Positions 1-6,851 of a stretch of 7,734 bases of DNA are shown here, piece by piece. The notes beneath the pieces are model-generated. The model did no database searches, had not been told where the DNA came from, and worked only from the letters and a program-made list of their open reading frames with translations. The first letter of the stretch is position 1. The number at the start of each line of letters is the position of its first letter. Source of the DNA: Bacilli bacterium (GTDB lineage Bacteria; Bacillota; Bacilli; Tumebacillales; JAQBPP01); NCBI GenBank assembly GCA_028287455.1, contig JAQBPP010000128.1, positions 1 through 7,734 on the forward strand, written 5' to 3'. The position numbers and the translations under genes were made by a program.

Positions 1-1828
1 GCTGAGGTTGCGGCAGGGTAAAAGAAGGAGTGGGTTCAAACGGGATCCAGCCGACTCCTCTCAAATAGACCTCCGCCCAGGCGTGCGCATCACTGTTATG
101 AATCAAAAATCGCATCTGGTGCGTTTCGGTCGGATCCTGATACGCAGAATCGACTGTACCGGTCGTATATCCGGTCACCCAGCGCGCGGGCAAGCCGCTG
201 CTTCGAGCGAGCATCACCATAGCGCTGGAAAAATGGTCACAATAGCCTTTTTTGCTTGCAAATAGGAATTGATCCACAAAATCATCCTGCGGACCTGGTG
301 TAGGCACTTGCTTCGTTTCATAAACATAATTTTTGCGCAAATAGTTCTCGATCGCTTTGGCCTTGTCGTAGTCGGTCGACTGACCGGCAACAATTTTAAT
401 CGCCAGATCCCGATCGCGCTGTGGAAATGAGTCTGGAATTTGCAGTTCTGACGAAAACGTCAGCAAAAACGGATCAGACACGCCTGCGCGACTAGCGCCT
501 AAAGTGATCGGCGTTGTAAATGCGCTGCTCATTGCAGCGACATTCTGAAGTACCGACGCATCATAATGAGGATCCACCGTATACAGCTCATTAAATTTCG
601 ACTGGTCGATAGTAGGCACATCAGAGATCACAGTATACGTGGAGCCGCTTTTGACAATGTCCGAGCGAACGTAATCACTCCGTTTGCTCCAAAACACCTG
701 ATGATCACTTAGTGTACTGCCCGCGGTGTCCCCGGTCAAAGTCAAACCGGCCAGTTCATATTGACTGAAGAACACGGACGGATTCCCTGCAACAATGGAC
801 ACCGACTGCACAACCTTCGTTACTTGCACCTGAGGATTGGCTACCCCAGCCAGCACATTAAACTGTGAAAAACCGTTCAGACTGGTTTCCCCGTTGACAT
901 TGGCTGGAGATGGCAGAGCATCCGGGCTAACCATCCATCCTTTGCCCGTATAGAGGGTGCGCGTTTCCCCGCGCCAATACCCTGCTTGGTCCGAAATCGC
1001 CACCATCGCCAGCCCATTGTCTGCTGTAAATGAGCCGCCCAACAGAGTGTCGTCGCTGGTGTAGCCACTCTTTTTCAGCTGTAACGATCCTGCCCCACCG
1101 GTAGTTGCATAATTCTTCAGATAAGGTACCGGATCCGGCCACTGTGATCGCAATTTAGGCGCTGCTATCCCCACCGCAGCGGTACAGATCGCAACTGCAA
1201 CTGTTCCAATCACAAAGGGCAGCGGCCAACCGACCCGCCGGTGACCCAGCCGTACTGTTTTCTCCAGATACGGCACCTGACACAGGGCTAATACTAGCAA
1301 CCCCATTACGAAATAGCCGATCATATACAAATGCCCATCTGCTGGCGTAAACGAATCTTCAATGCCAATGGCCAGCAGTCCAACCGCCCACAGCGCAAAC
1401 AGCACGATCCGGTCGAGGGCCACCTGTCGGTAGAGGTACACAGCGCCCCACAGCACCAGCAAGACACCCATTGTTACAGTGGGCGCATCCTGCAACCCCC
1501 CATTTACCACTGCCAATCTGCCGGATTGCAGCAAACGCAGGAAGCTGGTCAGCCAGGCCTGACTCCAAAACGGCTCGTGAGCAAAAAAGACGCGATGCTC
1601 TGTATATGCGATAATCAAAAGCGCTGCCGCCGCTTGCAGGATGCGAAACGGGATCAGCCAGGCCACCGCAAACAGAAGGCCTGCAGCATATACAAATAGA
1701 TCAGGCTGGGACAGCTTGGCCGCAGCACACAAAGGCAGCAGCAGCAAGGTCAACCAAATCCACAAGAGCAGCGATAAAACGCCGTCGCGCAGGGTACTGC
1801 CCGCTAAACGTTTAGGAGCTTGCCACAT
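1..1828 (-). CDS. TgpA/YebA-type membrane transglutaminase-like protein (partial, 3' end beyond window)
   Basis: I translated this open frame by hand from the ATG at 1828 to the window edge: 609 codons with no stop. The N-terminal ~225 residues hold about five or six hydrophobic helices (roughly 17-35, 43-75, 117-135, 140-156, 168-183, 201-222), followed by a long extracytoplasmic region. A transglutaminase core lies near the edge: Cys530 in KKGYCDHFSSA, His582 in DAHAWAEVY, and Glu598 in GWIPFEPTPSF at the position of the usual acidic triad member. Family members run to about 700-750 residues, so the last helix and cytoplasmic tail are probably missing here. The start overlaps the end of the DUF58 gene by 17 bases in another frame and has an AGGGGG ribosome site about 9 bases upstream, suggesting translational coupling. 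This is the third gene of a moxR–DUF58–transglutaminase operon, as in yeaC-yeaD-yebA of B. subtilis. The substrate is unknown; the enzyme probably acts on the outer face of the membrane. Confidence 0.93.
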   Translation of the reverse strand, partial: MWQAPKRLAGSTLRDGVLSLLLWIWLTLLLLPLCAAAKLSQPDLFVYAAGLLFAVAWLIPFRILQAAAALLIIAYTEHRVFFAHEPFWSQAWLTSFLRLLQSGRLAVVNGGLQDAPTVTMGVLLVLWGAVYLYRQVALDRIVLFALWAVGLLAIGIEDSFTPADGHLYMIGYFVMGLLVLALCQVPYLEKTVRLGHRRVGWPLPFVIGTVAVAICTAAVGIAAPKLRSQWPDPVPYLKNYATTGGAGSLQLKKSGYTSDDTLLGGSFTADNGLAMVAISDQAGYWRGETRTLYTGKGWMVSPDALPSPANVNGETSLNGFSQFNVLAGVANPQVQVTKVVQSVSIVAGNPSVFFSQYELAGLTLTGDTAGSTLSDHQVFWSKRSDYVRSDIVKSGSTYTVISDVPTIDQSKFNELYTVDPHYDASVLQNVAAMSSAFTTPITLGASRAGVSDPFLLTFSSELQIPDSFPQRDRDLAIKIVAGQSTDYDKAKAIENYLRKNYVYETKQVPTPGPQDDFVDQFLFASKKGYCDHFSSAMVMLARSSGLPARWVTGYTTGTVDSAYQDPTETHQMRFLIHNSDAHAWAEVYLRGVGWIPFEPTPSFTLPQPQ

Positions 1829-3038
1829 ACCCGTTGCCCCCTACAATTGCATCTGATAACTCTTGTTCATCGCGAATCACACAAACTCTTACACCGAATA
1901 AGGACAACTTTCTCATGACCGTTTGTTCTGCCTCAGTAAGTGCGCGTGGACCCAGCATCAAGAAAAACTCCAGTTTGATTTTGCGATGAGCAAGCAATCC
2001 GGCCGCGTTTGCTAGTTCTTCGGTAAGAATTGGACCGCAAACCGCGAGACTCGTGCCCTGATGAATGCTGGCAGACAGCGAAAGCACAATGTCGTGCAGG
2101 GCCCTGTCTCCATCCGGCTGTACGATCGACAGGTGGTCCAACAGGATTCGGTTTTGCTGTGGACCGCGGCTTGACGAGAGGAAATAGCGTTCTTTGCCAA
2201 AAGAAGCTAGTGCCACACTATACCCTTTGATAAATGCATAGTGGGCAAGCGAAGCTGCTACAGTGACCGACAGTTCAAACGCGGCACCCGGCACCCCGGC
2301 AAAACCAGCTTCCTGCCGGTCTAAAATCAAACAAAGATCGTTTGTAACATGCAGTTCAAACTCTTTGGTCTTCAATGCGCCAGACCGTGCAGTAGCGCGC
2401 CAATGAATCCGCGACAACCGATCGCCCGGCGCATAGTCGCGCACGCCAATCACGTTTGCAATTTCTTCGACTGAGCGGCTTTGCGCATAGGCGTTTCCAG
2501 AATTAAATTTATTCAAGGCAGGCCAATTTGCAATGGGAACTACTCGGGGATAAACGGTAAGATCATCAACCAACGTAACGTTTTCTCCCTTTTTCGTGAG
2601 CCCAAACAAATCACCCGTTAGGATCTTGCAATCGGACAATGTATATTTCCCGCGTGGAATCTGGGAAATGGAGTACTGCAAAATCTGCTTCCGGCGAAAC
2701 CATGGATACAGCAGACTTCGATTAGGTGTACTGTGCAAAAGAAGACGGGCAGGTATCTGATCCTCCACATGCAGCCAGGCTACAGGCCAGCCGGCGGGAA
2801 AAGTCACTTCCACCTCCACGTCCAGCGTGGCGCCCGCAATTAAATGATGGGTGCTAAGCCGCCTTGCGACCAACACTTTTCGACCCGAAAACGCAGCAGT
2901 CAATGCCGCATACAGACCAATCATCAGCGTTGCAGTAAATAAGAACCAGGCGGAATATCCACCTTGAAACATAGTGTATAGAAATGTACCTGCAATGGCG
3001 AGCGTCCAGAAGATGAACTTGCCTGCCAGCTTCAACAC
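1812..3038 (-). CDS. DUF58 domain protein (YeaD-like)
   Basis: This is a 408-residue protein. Two hydrophobic helices at about 5-24 and 29-50 anchor it, and the rest is probably cytoplasmic. The DUF58 signature is clear at about 199-228: VRDYAPGDRLSRIHWRATAR followed by LKTKEFE. The upstream GDLFGL (142-147) is also typical. From about residue 232 the sequence (CLILDRQ and onward) looks like a von Willebrand A-like fold, known for this family to work with MoxR ATPases. The GTG start shares its G with the TAG stop of moxR (TAGTG). A GAGGGAGA ribosome site lies inside the end of moxR, so translation is probably coupled. Its role is inferred as a scaffold or adaptor linking the MoxR chaperone to the downstream transglutaminase; no catalytic activity can be read from the sequence. 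Confidence 0.95.
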   Translation of the reverse strand: MLKLAGKFIFWTLAIAGTFLYTMFQGGYSAWFLFTATLMIGLYAALTAAFSGRKVLVARRLSTHHLIAGATLDVEVEVTFPAGWPVAWLHVEDQIPARLLLHSTPNRSLLYPWFRRKQILQYSISQIPRGKYTLSDCKILTGDLFGLTKKGENVTLVDDLTVYPRVVPIANWPALNKFNSGNAYAQSRSVEEIANVIGVRDYAPGDRLSRIHWRATARSGALKTKEFELHVTNDLCLILDRQEAGFAGVPGAAFELSVTVAASLAHYAFIKGYSVALASFGKERYFLSSSRGPQQNRILLDHLSIVQPDGDRALHDIVLSLSASIHQGTSLAVCGPILTEELANAAGLLAHRKIKLEFFLMLGPRALTEAEQTVMRKLSLFGVRVCVIRDEQELSDAIVGGNGYVASS

Positions 3039-4033
3039 TACCGGATCTCCCTCTCTCGGCTGATGGGTACTGCGATGTTGCGTACGATCTCCTCCAGCAC
3101 CTGTTCCACGACCGCTCCAGACAAACGCGCATCCGACTTCAAAATGAGTCGATGCCCAAGAATGTAAGGAATCAGTCGTTTAACGTCATCAGGCACGACA
3201 AAGCTGCGGCCAGCCAGAAATGCGGCTGCTTGTGCCGACCGAAATAACGCCAGTGATCCCCGCGGGGACGCGCCGAGATACACGGACGGATGCTCTCGGG
3301 TTGCTGATGTAACGGCGACGATGTAATTCCGAATGCTTTGCTCGATCCGCACCAGACGCACTTGCTGCTGCAGCTCAAGCAGTGTTTCCACATTGGTGAC
3401 CGACTGCAGCCCTTCGAGCGGATGAACGGTTTCTTGCCGGCCGAGAATATCCACTTCCTCTACCGGGGTCGGATAGCCCATCCGAATTTTTAACAGGAAG
3501 CGATCCAGCTGCGCCTCCGGCAGCGGGAACGTTCCTTCATATTCGATCGGGTTTTGTGTGGCCATGATAAAAAACGGCTTCGGTAATTCGTGTGTTTCGC
3601 CATCTACCGTCACATTGCCTTCTTCCATCGCTTCGAGCAAAGCGGATTGCGTTTTCGGAGAGGTGCGGTTGATTTCATCCGCCAGAATCACATTGGCCAT
3701 GATCGGACCTGGTCGATATTCAAACTCCGTTACCTTTTGATTAAAAATCGATACACCCGTGATATCGCTTGGCAATAAATCAGGTGTGAATTGGATTCGT
3801 TTAAACGAACACCCGAGACTTTTGGCGAGTGAACGAACCAGCACTGTCTTGCCGACACCGGGCACATCCTCGAGCAGCACATGGCCGTCAGCGAGCAGCG
3901 CGATGATGCATAACTGCACTGCTTCCGATTTCCCTACTATTACTTGTTCCACATTATGCTTTAAACGGTCAAGCAGCCCATGCGGTTGATCATACCGACG
4001 ATCCACAATTTCCGTGCCTTCGTGCGATTGCAT
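3038..4033 (-). CDS. MoxR-family AAA+ ATPase (YeaC-like)
   Basis: This 331-residue ATPase has a full set of AAA+ motifs: Walker A PGVGKT (58-63), Walker B ILADE with Asp119/Glu120, sensor 1 Asn161 in ATQNP, arginine finger Arg178 in LDRF, and sensor 2 Arg258 in GASPRG. INRTSPKTQSALLEAMEE after Walker B and FPLPEAQLDRF are hallmarks of the MoxR group. Length is normal for the family (about 310-335). MoxR proteins are thought to act as chaperones that assemble or activate partners carrying VWA or DUF58 domains, which fits the next gene. The ATG at 4033 is supported by GGAGGAAACAGC directly upstream, a strong ribosome site with normal spacing. This is the first gene of the three-gene operon. Confidence 0.97.
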   Translation of the reverse strand: MQSHEGTEIVDRRYDQPHGLLDRLKHNVEQVIVGKSEAVQLCIIALLADGHVLLEDVPGVGKTVLVRSLAKSLGCSFKRIQFTPDLLPSDITGVSIFNQKVTEFEYRPGPIMANVILADEINRTSPKTQSALLEAMEEGNVTVDGETHELPKPFFIMATQNPIEYEGTFPLPEAQLDRFLLKIRMGYPTPVEEVDILGRQETVHPLEGLQSVTNVETLLELQQQVRLVRIEQSIRNYIVAVTSATREHPSVYLGASPRGSLALFRSAQAAAFLAGRSFVVPDDVKRLIPYILGHRLILKSDARLSGAVVEQVLEEIVRNIAVPISREREIR

Positions 4034-4065
4034 GCTGTTTCCTCCATCGAAATAATATCCTTACT

Positions 4066-4095
4066 AGTATAACGAAAAAATAGACAAGTGGCGAA
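4066..4095 (-). promoter_or_regulatory. Candidate promoter of the moxR operon
   Basis: On the minus strand TTCGCC (4090-4095) is followed after 18 bases by TATACT (4066-4071), a good sigma-A -10 box, 32 bases before the moxR ATG at 4033. The -35 match is poor and sits in the downstream arm of the preceding terminator hairpin, so the operon may also receive read-through from the M23 gene. This is an eye-based call. Confidence 0.35.
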
Positions 4096-4114
4096 GGAAA
4101 TTGCCCTCGCCACT
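4075..4114 (-). terminator. Rho-independent terminator after the M23 peptidase gene
   Basis: The arms AGTGGCGA (4107-4114 read on minus) and TCGCCACT (4087-4094) pair perfectly over 8 bp around a 12-base loop. On the minus strand they are followed by TGTCTA and then a run of six T (4075-4080). The hairpin lies 43 bases after the M23 stop codon, so it should end that transcript before moxR. The T run is separated from the stem by a few bases, so termination may be partial. Confidence 0.75.
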
Positions 4115-4157
4115 GGAAATGCTGGAGTATGTACGATCAACTTGATGACATCGAATT

Positions 4158-5336
4158 TTATGGCAGATAAGAATTTGGGTTGACATACAGCATTTGCCCG
4201 CCCGAGATCCCGGTCGCCACTGAAAAATGCAGGTGGGGTCCCGTGGATTCCCCATCAGATCCTACTTTGGCGATGGCTTGTCCAGCCTTAACTTCTTGAC
4301 CAGCCGACACCAGCAGCCCGCTGGCGTACATATGACCGTATACGCTCATTAGGTTCGGACCGTGCTGGATGACAATCCAGTGTCCGAATCCTTCCGCTGT
4401 TCCTGAGAACAGCACGCGGCCATCGGCAACCGCTACGATCGTAGTTCCAAGCGGAGCGCCGATGTCGACCCCTTTATGGAATTCAGTTCCGCGCGTGCCA
4501 TAACCAGACGTAATTAAATGAGAAGATGGAACCGGCCAAATCCACTTGGAATTCGGGTTGCCTTGGTAAGTGCCATACTGCTGCTGCTGTGCAGCGATCT
4601 GGGCAGCCAAAAACGTCTCTGTGGCTGCTTCTTGCTGCTGATCCTGATTTAATTGATCCTGCGTCATCGCGATGTTTTGATTGACTTGCGCTTCAAGTTG
4701 GGTTTTGGCATCCTTCTGATTCTGTTGATCAGCAAGGATGGCATTCAGTTGGTCCTTGGCCTTCAACTGCTCGTCCTGCTGCGACTTGAGGTTTGCCTGA
4801 TCAGTCAAAAGCTGTTCCTTCAAGTTTTTGATAGTTGTGAGCAATTCCTTATCCTGCTTGACAATCAGCGTCAACAGGTTTAATCGATCAACAAAATCGT
4901 TAAAATCAGTCGAATTCATCAAGACGCTCAGGTAGGAGACATCCCCGTTTTCATACATGACCTGCAATCGTTTGCGCAGCAAGTCATCTGTCTGAGCCAA
5001 CTGCTTCTGCGTTTGAGTGATTTTATTGGTAACAGCTGTAATTTGATCATCTATCATGCGTAATTTATCATTCAAAAGTGAGATTTGCTGATCAGTCAGT
5101 TGGATTTGGTTGTTAATCGCGGCAAGCTGACTGTCAATGGAAGCCTTCTGGTTTTTCAAATCAGCAATCTTCTTCTGACTGGCATCAATCTGCGCCTTCA
5201 GTTGGTCGATTTTGCTGCTCAAATCCTGCACAGAAGCTGTGGAGTTATCTGCATGTCCATAAGAAGTCCAACCTATACCAGCGGTAAACACAACTACACC
5301 TGCGAATAGTGTCAAGATCCTTTTGCGAACTGCCAT
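4158..5336 (-). CDS. Secreted coiled-coil M23 (LytM) peptidoglycan endopeptidase, PcsB/CwlO/EnvC-like
   Basis: This 392-residue secreted protein has three parts. Residues 1-29 form a signal peptide (MAVRKR, a hydrophobic core, likely cleavage after GHA at 29). Residues about 33-220 form a long coiled coil with the internal stretch SYLSVLMNSTDFNDFVDRL (134-152) seen in CwlO/PcsB-type hydrolases. A Gln/Ala-rich linker to about 255 leads to a C-terminal M23 domain at about 268-392. The zinc site looks complete: His287 and Asp291 (HKGVD), His335 (YGHM) and His368/His370 (GPHLHF). It should cut cross-links in peptidoglycan outside the cell. In relatives the coiled coil holds the peptidase inactive until FtsEX acts on it; no ftsEX is visible here. 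The ATG at 5336 has GGGGGAG seven bases upstream. It is apparently monocistronic, with its own terminator and a regulatory upstream gap. Confidence 0.95.
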   Translation of the reverse strand: MAVRKRILTLFAGVVVFTAGIGWTSYGHADNSTASVQDLSSKIDQLKAQIDASQKKIADLKNQKASIDSQLAAINNQIQLTDQQISLLNDKLRMIDDQITAVTNKITQTQKQLAQTDDLLRKRLQVMYENGDVSYLSVLMNSTDFNDFVDRLNLLTLIVKQDKELLTTIKNLKEQLLTDQANLKSQQDEQLKAKDQLNAILADQQNQKDAKTQLEAQVNQNIAMTQDQLNQDQQQEAATETFLAAQIAAQQQQYGTYQGNPNSKWIWPVPSSHLITSGYGTRGTEFHKGVDIGAPLGTTIVAVADGRVLFSGTAEGFGHWIVIQHGPNLMSVYGHMYASGLLVSAGQEVKAGQAIAKVGSDGESTGPHLHFSVATGISGGQMLYVNPNSYLP

Positions 5337-5361
5337 TCCTCTGCTCCCCCAGGCCGCCTAA

Positions 5362-5390
5362 ATTGAACTTGCAGTACGACCAAGTATCAA
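5362..5390 (-). promoter_or_regulatory. Candidate sigma-A promoter for the M23 peptidase gene
   Basis: On the minus strand TTGATA (5385-5390, 5/6 to TTGACA) and TTCAAT (5362-5367, 4/6 to TATAAT) are separated by exactly 17 bases. The -10 end lies 25 bases before the ATG at 5336, which leaves a very short but workable leader containing the GGGGGAG ribosome site. Other promoters further upstream in this AT-rich gap are possible. Confidence 0.35.
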
Positions 5391-5459
5391 ATTTCGACTT
5401 TGAGGACAAAATTCCTGTTCAGTTCTACAAATTTTTGCATGAAGAAAACCAATTTCGAC
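5390..5459. repeat. 9-bp direct repeat AATTTCGAC, two copies 61 bases apart
   Basis: AATTTCGAC occurs at 5390-5398 and 5451-5459 on the plus strand, start-to-start 61 bases, close to six helical turns. The first copy abuts the candidate M23 -35 box. It could be a pair of protein-binding sites or chance in AT-rich sequence; I recognise no regulator with this site. Confidence 0.4.
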
Positions 5460-5522
5460 AAAAAAGACAAAAACTTGACACATTGGGAAGAAAATACATG
5501 GGCCAATTAGTCACCTGCAGAT

Positions 5523-5539
5523 TGTAAATAAATTGTAAA
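5523..5539 (+). promoter_or_regulatory. WalR (YycF) box, perfect consensus match
   Basis: TGTAAA-TAAAT-TGTAAA matches the published WalR consensus TGT(A/T)A(A/T/C)-N5-TGT(A/T)A(A/T/C) at every fixed position with the exact 5-base gap. WalRK controls peptidoglycan hydrolases in Firmicutes, including CwlO and PcsB-type enzymes, so its place 187 bases upstream of an M23 hydrolase start makes sense. The box reads on the plus strand, opposite to the gene, so whether it activates, represses or is used at all is open. A degenerate minus-strand series (TGTCAA-N5-TGTCTT) lies nearer the gene at about 5464-5479. Confidence 0.6.
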
Positions 5540-5584
5540 CAGTACAAAAAATAAATGAAATGACGAAAAATCTGTTAATAACCT

Positions 5585-5602
5585 TGTGGATATTGTGGAT
5601 AA
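5585..5602 (-). promoter_or_regulatory. Two abutting DnaA-box-like 9-mers
   Basis: On the minus strand TTATCCACA (5594-5602) is a perfect consensus DnaA box, followed directly by ATATCCACA (5585-5593), one mismatch away. The pair lies just after the stop codon of the C92 gene and about 250 bases before the M23 start. Neighbouring sequence is AT-rich and includes GTTAATAAC (5574-5582). Two boxes alone do not make an origin; a DnaA-controlled promoter, or chance, is more likely. Confidence 0.5.
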
Positions 5603-5611
5603 GTGACGCAG

Positions 5612-6133
5612 TCAACCCACTTTAACCAATTGAGGACATTTCGCCAAATCTTCCGGACTCACGTGTCCTCGGGGCATGCTGATGCGCCCGGCCCGGTAAC
5701 AGTTGCGCGCGAGCTCCGAACAGAGCATGCGCCTGCTCGATTGTTTCAATTGCAGCCGAACATTAAACAAAAACAGAATCATCAAGACAAGCAAGTCGAA
5801 ATAGTCATAGGAAGTACCGATATGAGCATGCAGATAATGAACAATTGAAAACTGCTGCTCCGCTGTCAGCTGCCGTTTGTAACGGTAAACATCGTAATCA
5901 GATTTATACTTGGAAAGAGCAGTGTAACGAACTTTGCCAAGCAGCAGCGCCTCGACCACTGCTCCATTGCCAACGTAAACCGCGACGTGGCTGTAGTCGC
6001 TTTTAGTGAACCGCTTGATTAAGGAACTAAACTTTAGATTGCCGCGCACAAACAGAAGATCCCCCACCTGCAAATCGACAGACATGCCCTCACCCACTTT
6101 ATCCGTAAACAGTTGATGATTCCATCTATTCAT
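5612..6133 (-). CDS. Permuted papain-like C92 hydrolase (YiiX/YaeF-like, NlpC/P60 superfamily)
   Basis: This is a 173-residue protein. The core begins with LQVGDLLFVRG (21-31), then SHVAVYVG with His49, VVEA with Glu61, GTSYDYFDLL (106-115) and MLCSELARNCYRAG with Cys138. Histidine before cysteine is the order seen in circularly permuted papain-like amidases (peptidase family C92) rather than classical NlpC/P60. No signal peptide is seen, but 113-124 is hydrophobic and may bind membrane. Known relatives include a human enzyme (PPPDE/LRAT-like superfamily) and bacterial YiiX; the bacterial substrate is not known to me, and peptidoglycan or lipid amides are plausible. The ATG at 6133 lacks a good ribosome site. 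Met17 (ATG at 6085) is preceded by GGGTGAGGGC and could be the true start without losing any motif. It follows the nuclease gene by 33 bases, probably in one operon. Confidence 0.82.
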   Translation of the reverse strand: MNRWNHQLFTDKVGEGMSVDLQVGDLLFVRGNLKFSSLIKRFTKSDYSHVAVYVGNGAVVEALLLGKVRYTALSKYKSDYDVYRYKRQLTAEQQFSIVHYLHAHIGTSYDYFDLLVLMILFLFNVRLQLKQSSRRMLCSELARNCYRAGRISMPRGHVSPEDLAKCPQLVKVG

Positions 6134-6166
6134 CCGGCGGAGAGTTGGTGTACATCTGCCTATTGT

Positions 6167-6745
6167 TTAATTAACAGCTGCCGCCAGCGGATAAGTTTGC
6201 TTCTTGTTTTCAGTTGCCTCCACCCAGTGCTTTACCAACGCTGTTCCATCGATTAACTCAATGTTTATCCCTAATTCATTCGCATATTGGCGTGCGTCTT
6301 CCGAGAAGGAACTGGTCGTAACCACGAATCCCCCTTGGGCATGATCCTTGATCATACGCGAGTGGATGATGGCAATTGGTTCAAAATCGACAGGCTGGTC
6401 CTGGTTGTAACATTTGACCTGACCCAGGTAGAGGCCATTGTGTCGCTTGTGAATAATGTCTACCCCGAAGTCCCCTCCGTAGGGCGTTACGACCGCCAGG
6501 CCTCCGTAATAATCTTCCATAACCTCTTTCACAAAGTGTTCGAAGTGATGCGGCGTTTCCTCTTTATCCTCTTCTCTGTTAAAGCGGTGATAAAGTCCCA
6601 TTGCCACCGCCTGGTACATATCCTGATGCGCAGTAAAAAGTTCCCCAAGCCGTGCGCGGGCATATTCAATTTCCCTGCGATACTTCCAAACATAAAATCC
6701 CGCAATCCCCGCGAGAACAACTAACAATATTCCTAGCACTATCAT
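6167..6745 (-). CDS. Membrane-anchored Mrr-type restriction endonuclease-like protein
   Basis: This is a 192-residue protein with an N-terminal transmembrane helix (about 2-20) followed by KYRRE, so the remainder should be cytoplasmic. A PD-(D/E)XK nuclease core of the Mrr_cat type spans about 66-172: Glu69 in FEHFV, Asp92/Asp96 in GGDFGVDI, and Gln109-Val-Lys111 in GQVKCY, the QxK form of the catalytic motif common in Mrr. GGFVVTTSSFSEDARQYA (138-155) and NIELIDGTALV (161-171) are also typical of the family. All presumed catalytic residues are present. No methyltransferase or other restriction gene is near, so a classical restriction-modification role is not supported; DNA maintenance at the membrane or defence is possible. 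The ATG at 6745 has AAGGGG about 11 bases upstream, a loose ribosome site. It is the first gene of a likely pair with the C92 hydrolase. Confidence 0.87.
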   Translation of the reverse strand: MIVLGILLVVLAGIAGFYVWKYRREIEYARARLGELFTAHQDMYQAVAMGLYHRFNREEDKEETPHHFEHFVKEVMEDYYGGLAVVTPYGGDFGVDIIHKRHNGLYLGQVKCYNQDQPVDFEPIAIIHSRMIKDHAQGGFVVTTSSFSEDARQYANELGINIELIDGTALVKHWVEATENKKQTYPLAAAVN

Positions 6746-6782
6746 AGCCTGCGTGCCCCTTTTTCACATGAATTCCTTCCAC

Positions 6783-6793
6783 AACTGTCAGTT
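6783..6793. repeat. 11-bp dyad AACTGTCAGTT upstream of the Mrr-type gene
   Basis: AACTG-T-CAGTT is a perfect inverted repeat with a single central base, 38 bases upstream of the ATG at 6745. It could be an operator half-site pair. It has no loop, so it is not a terminator despite the T run that follows on the plus strand. Chance is a real alternative. Confidence 0.25.
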
Positions 6794-6822
6794 ATTTTTT
6801 CCACTAAAGTCCTTTCCATTCC

Positions 6823-6851
6823 TTGACAGCTTTGTGTGGCCCACGTATTGA
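6823..6851 (+). promoter_or_regulatory. Candidate sigma-A promoter of the 69-residue protein gene
   Basis: TTGACA (6823-6828, a perfect -35) is followed after exactly 17 bases by TATTGA (6846-6851), a weak -10 starting TAT. The leader to the ATG at 6939 would be about 80 bases. A -10-like TATTAC/TACTAT lies further down (about 6886-6893) but without a good -35. Confidence 0.45.

Noticed and set aside
1331..1699. 122-codon plus-strand frame
   Set aside because: It is antisense to the membrane segments of the transglutaminase; its Gln/His/Arg-rich sequence is the reverse reading of Leu/Val/Ala codons.
5309..5527. 72-codon plus-strand frame spanning the M23 start and upstream gap
   Set aside because: It begins inside the M23 signal-peptide codons with no ribosome site, and the gap looks regulatory.
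5585..5602. A replication origin at the DnaA boxes
   Set aside because: Only two boxes, no dnaA or dnaN nearby, and no convincing unwinding-element repeats, so an origin is not supported.
6287..6724. 145-codon plus-strand frame
   Set aside because: It lies wholly antisense to the Mrr-type gene, whose motifs are unmistakable, and has no ribosome site or family features.
6167..6745. A restriction-modification system
   Set aside because: Only the Mrr-type nuclease domain is present; no methyltransferase or specificity gene is in the window, and the membrane helix argues against the classical form.
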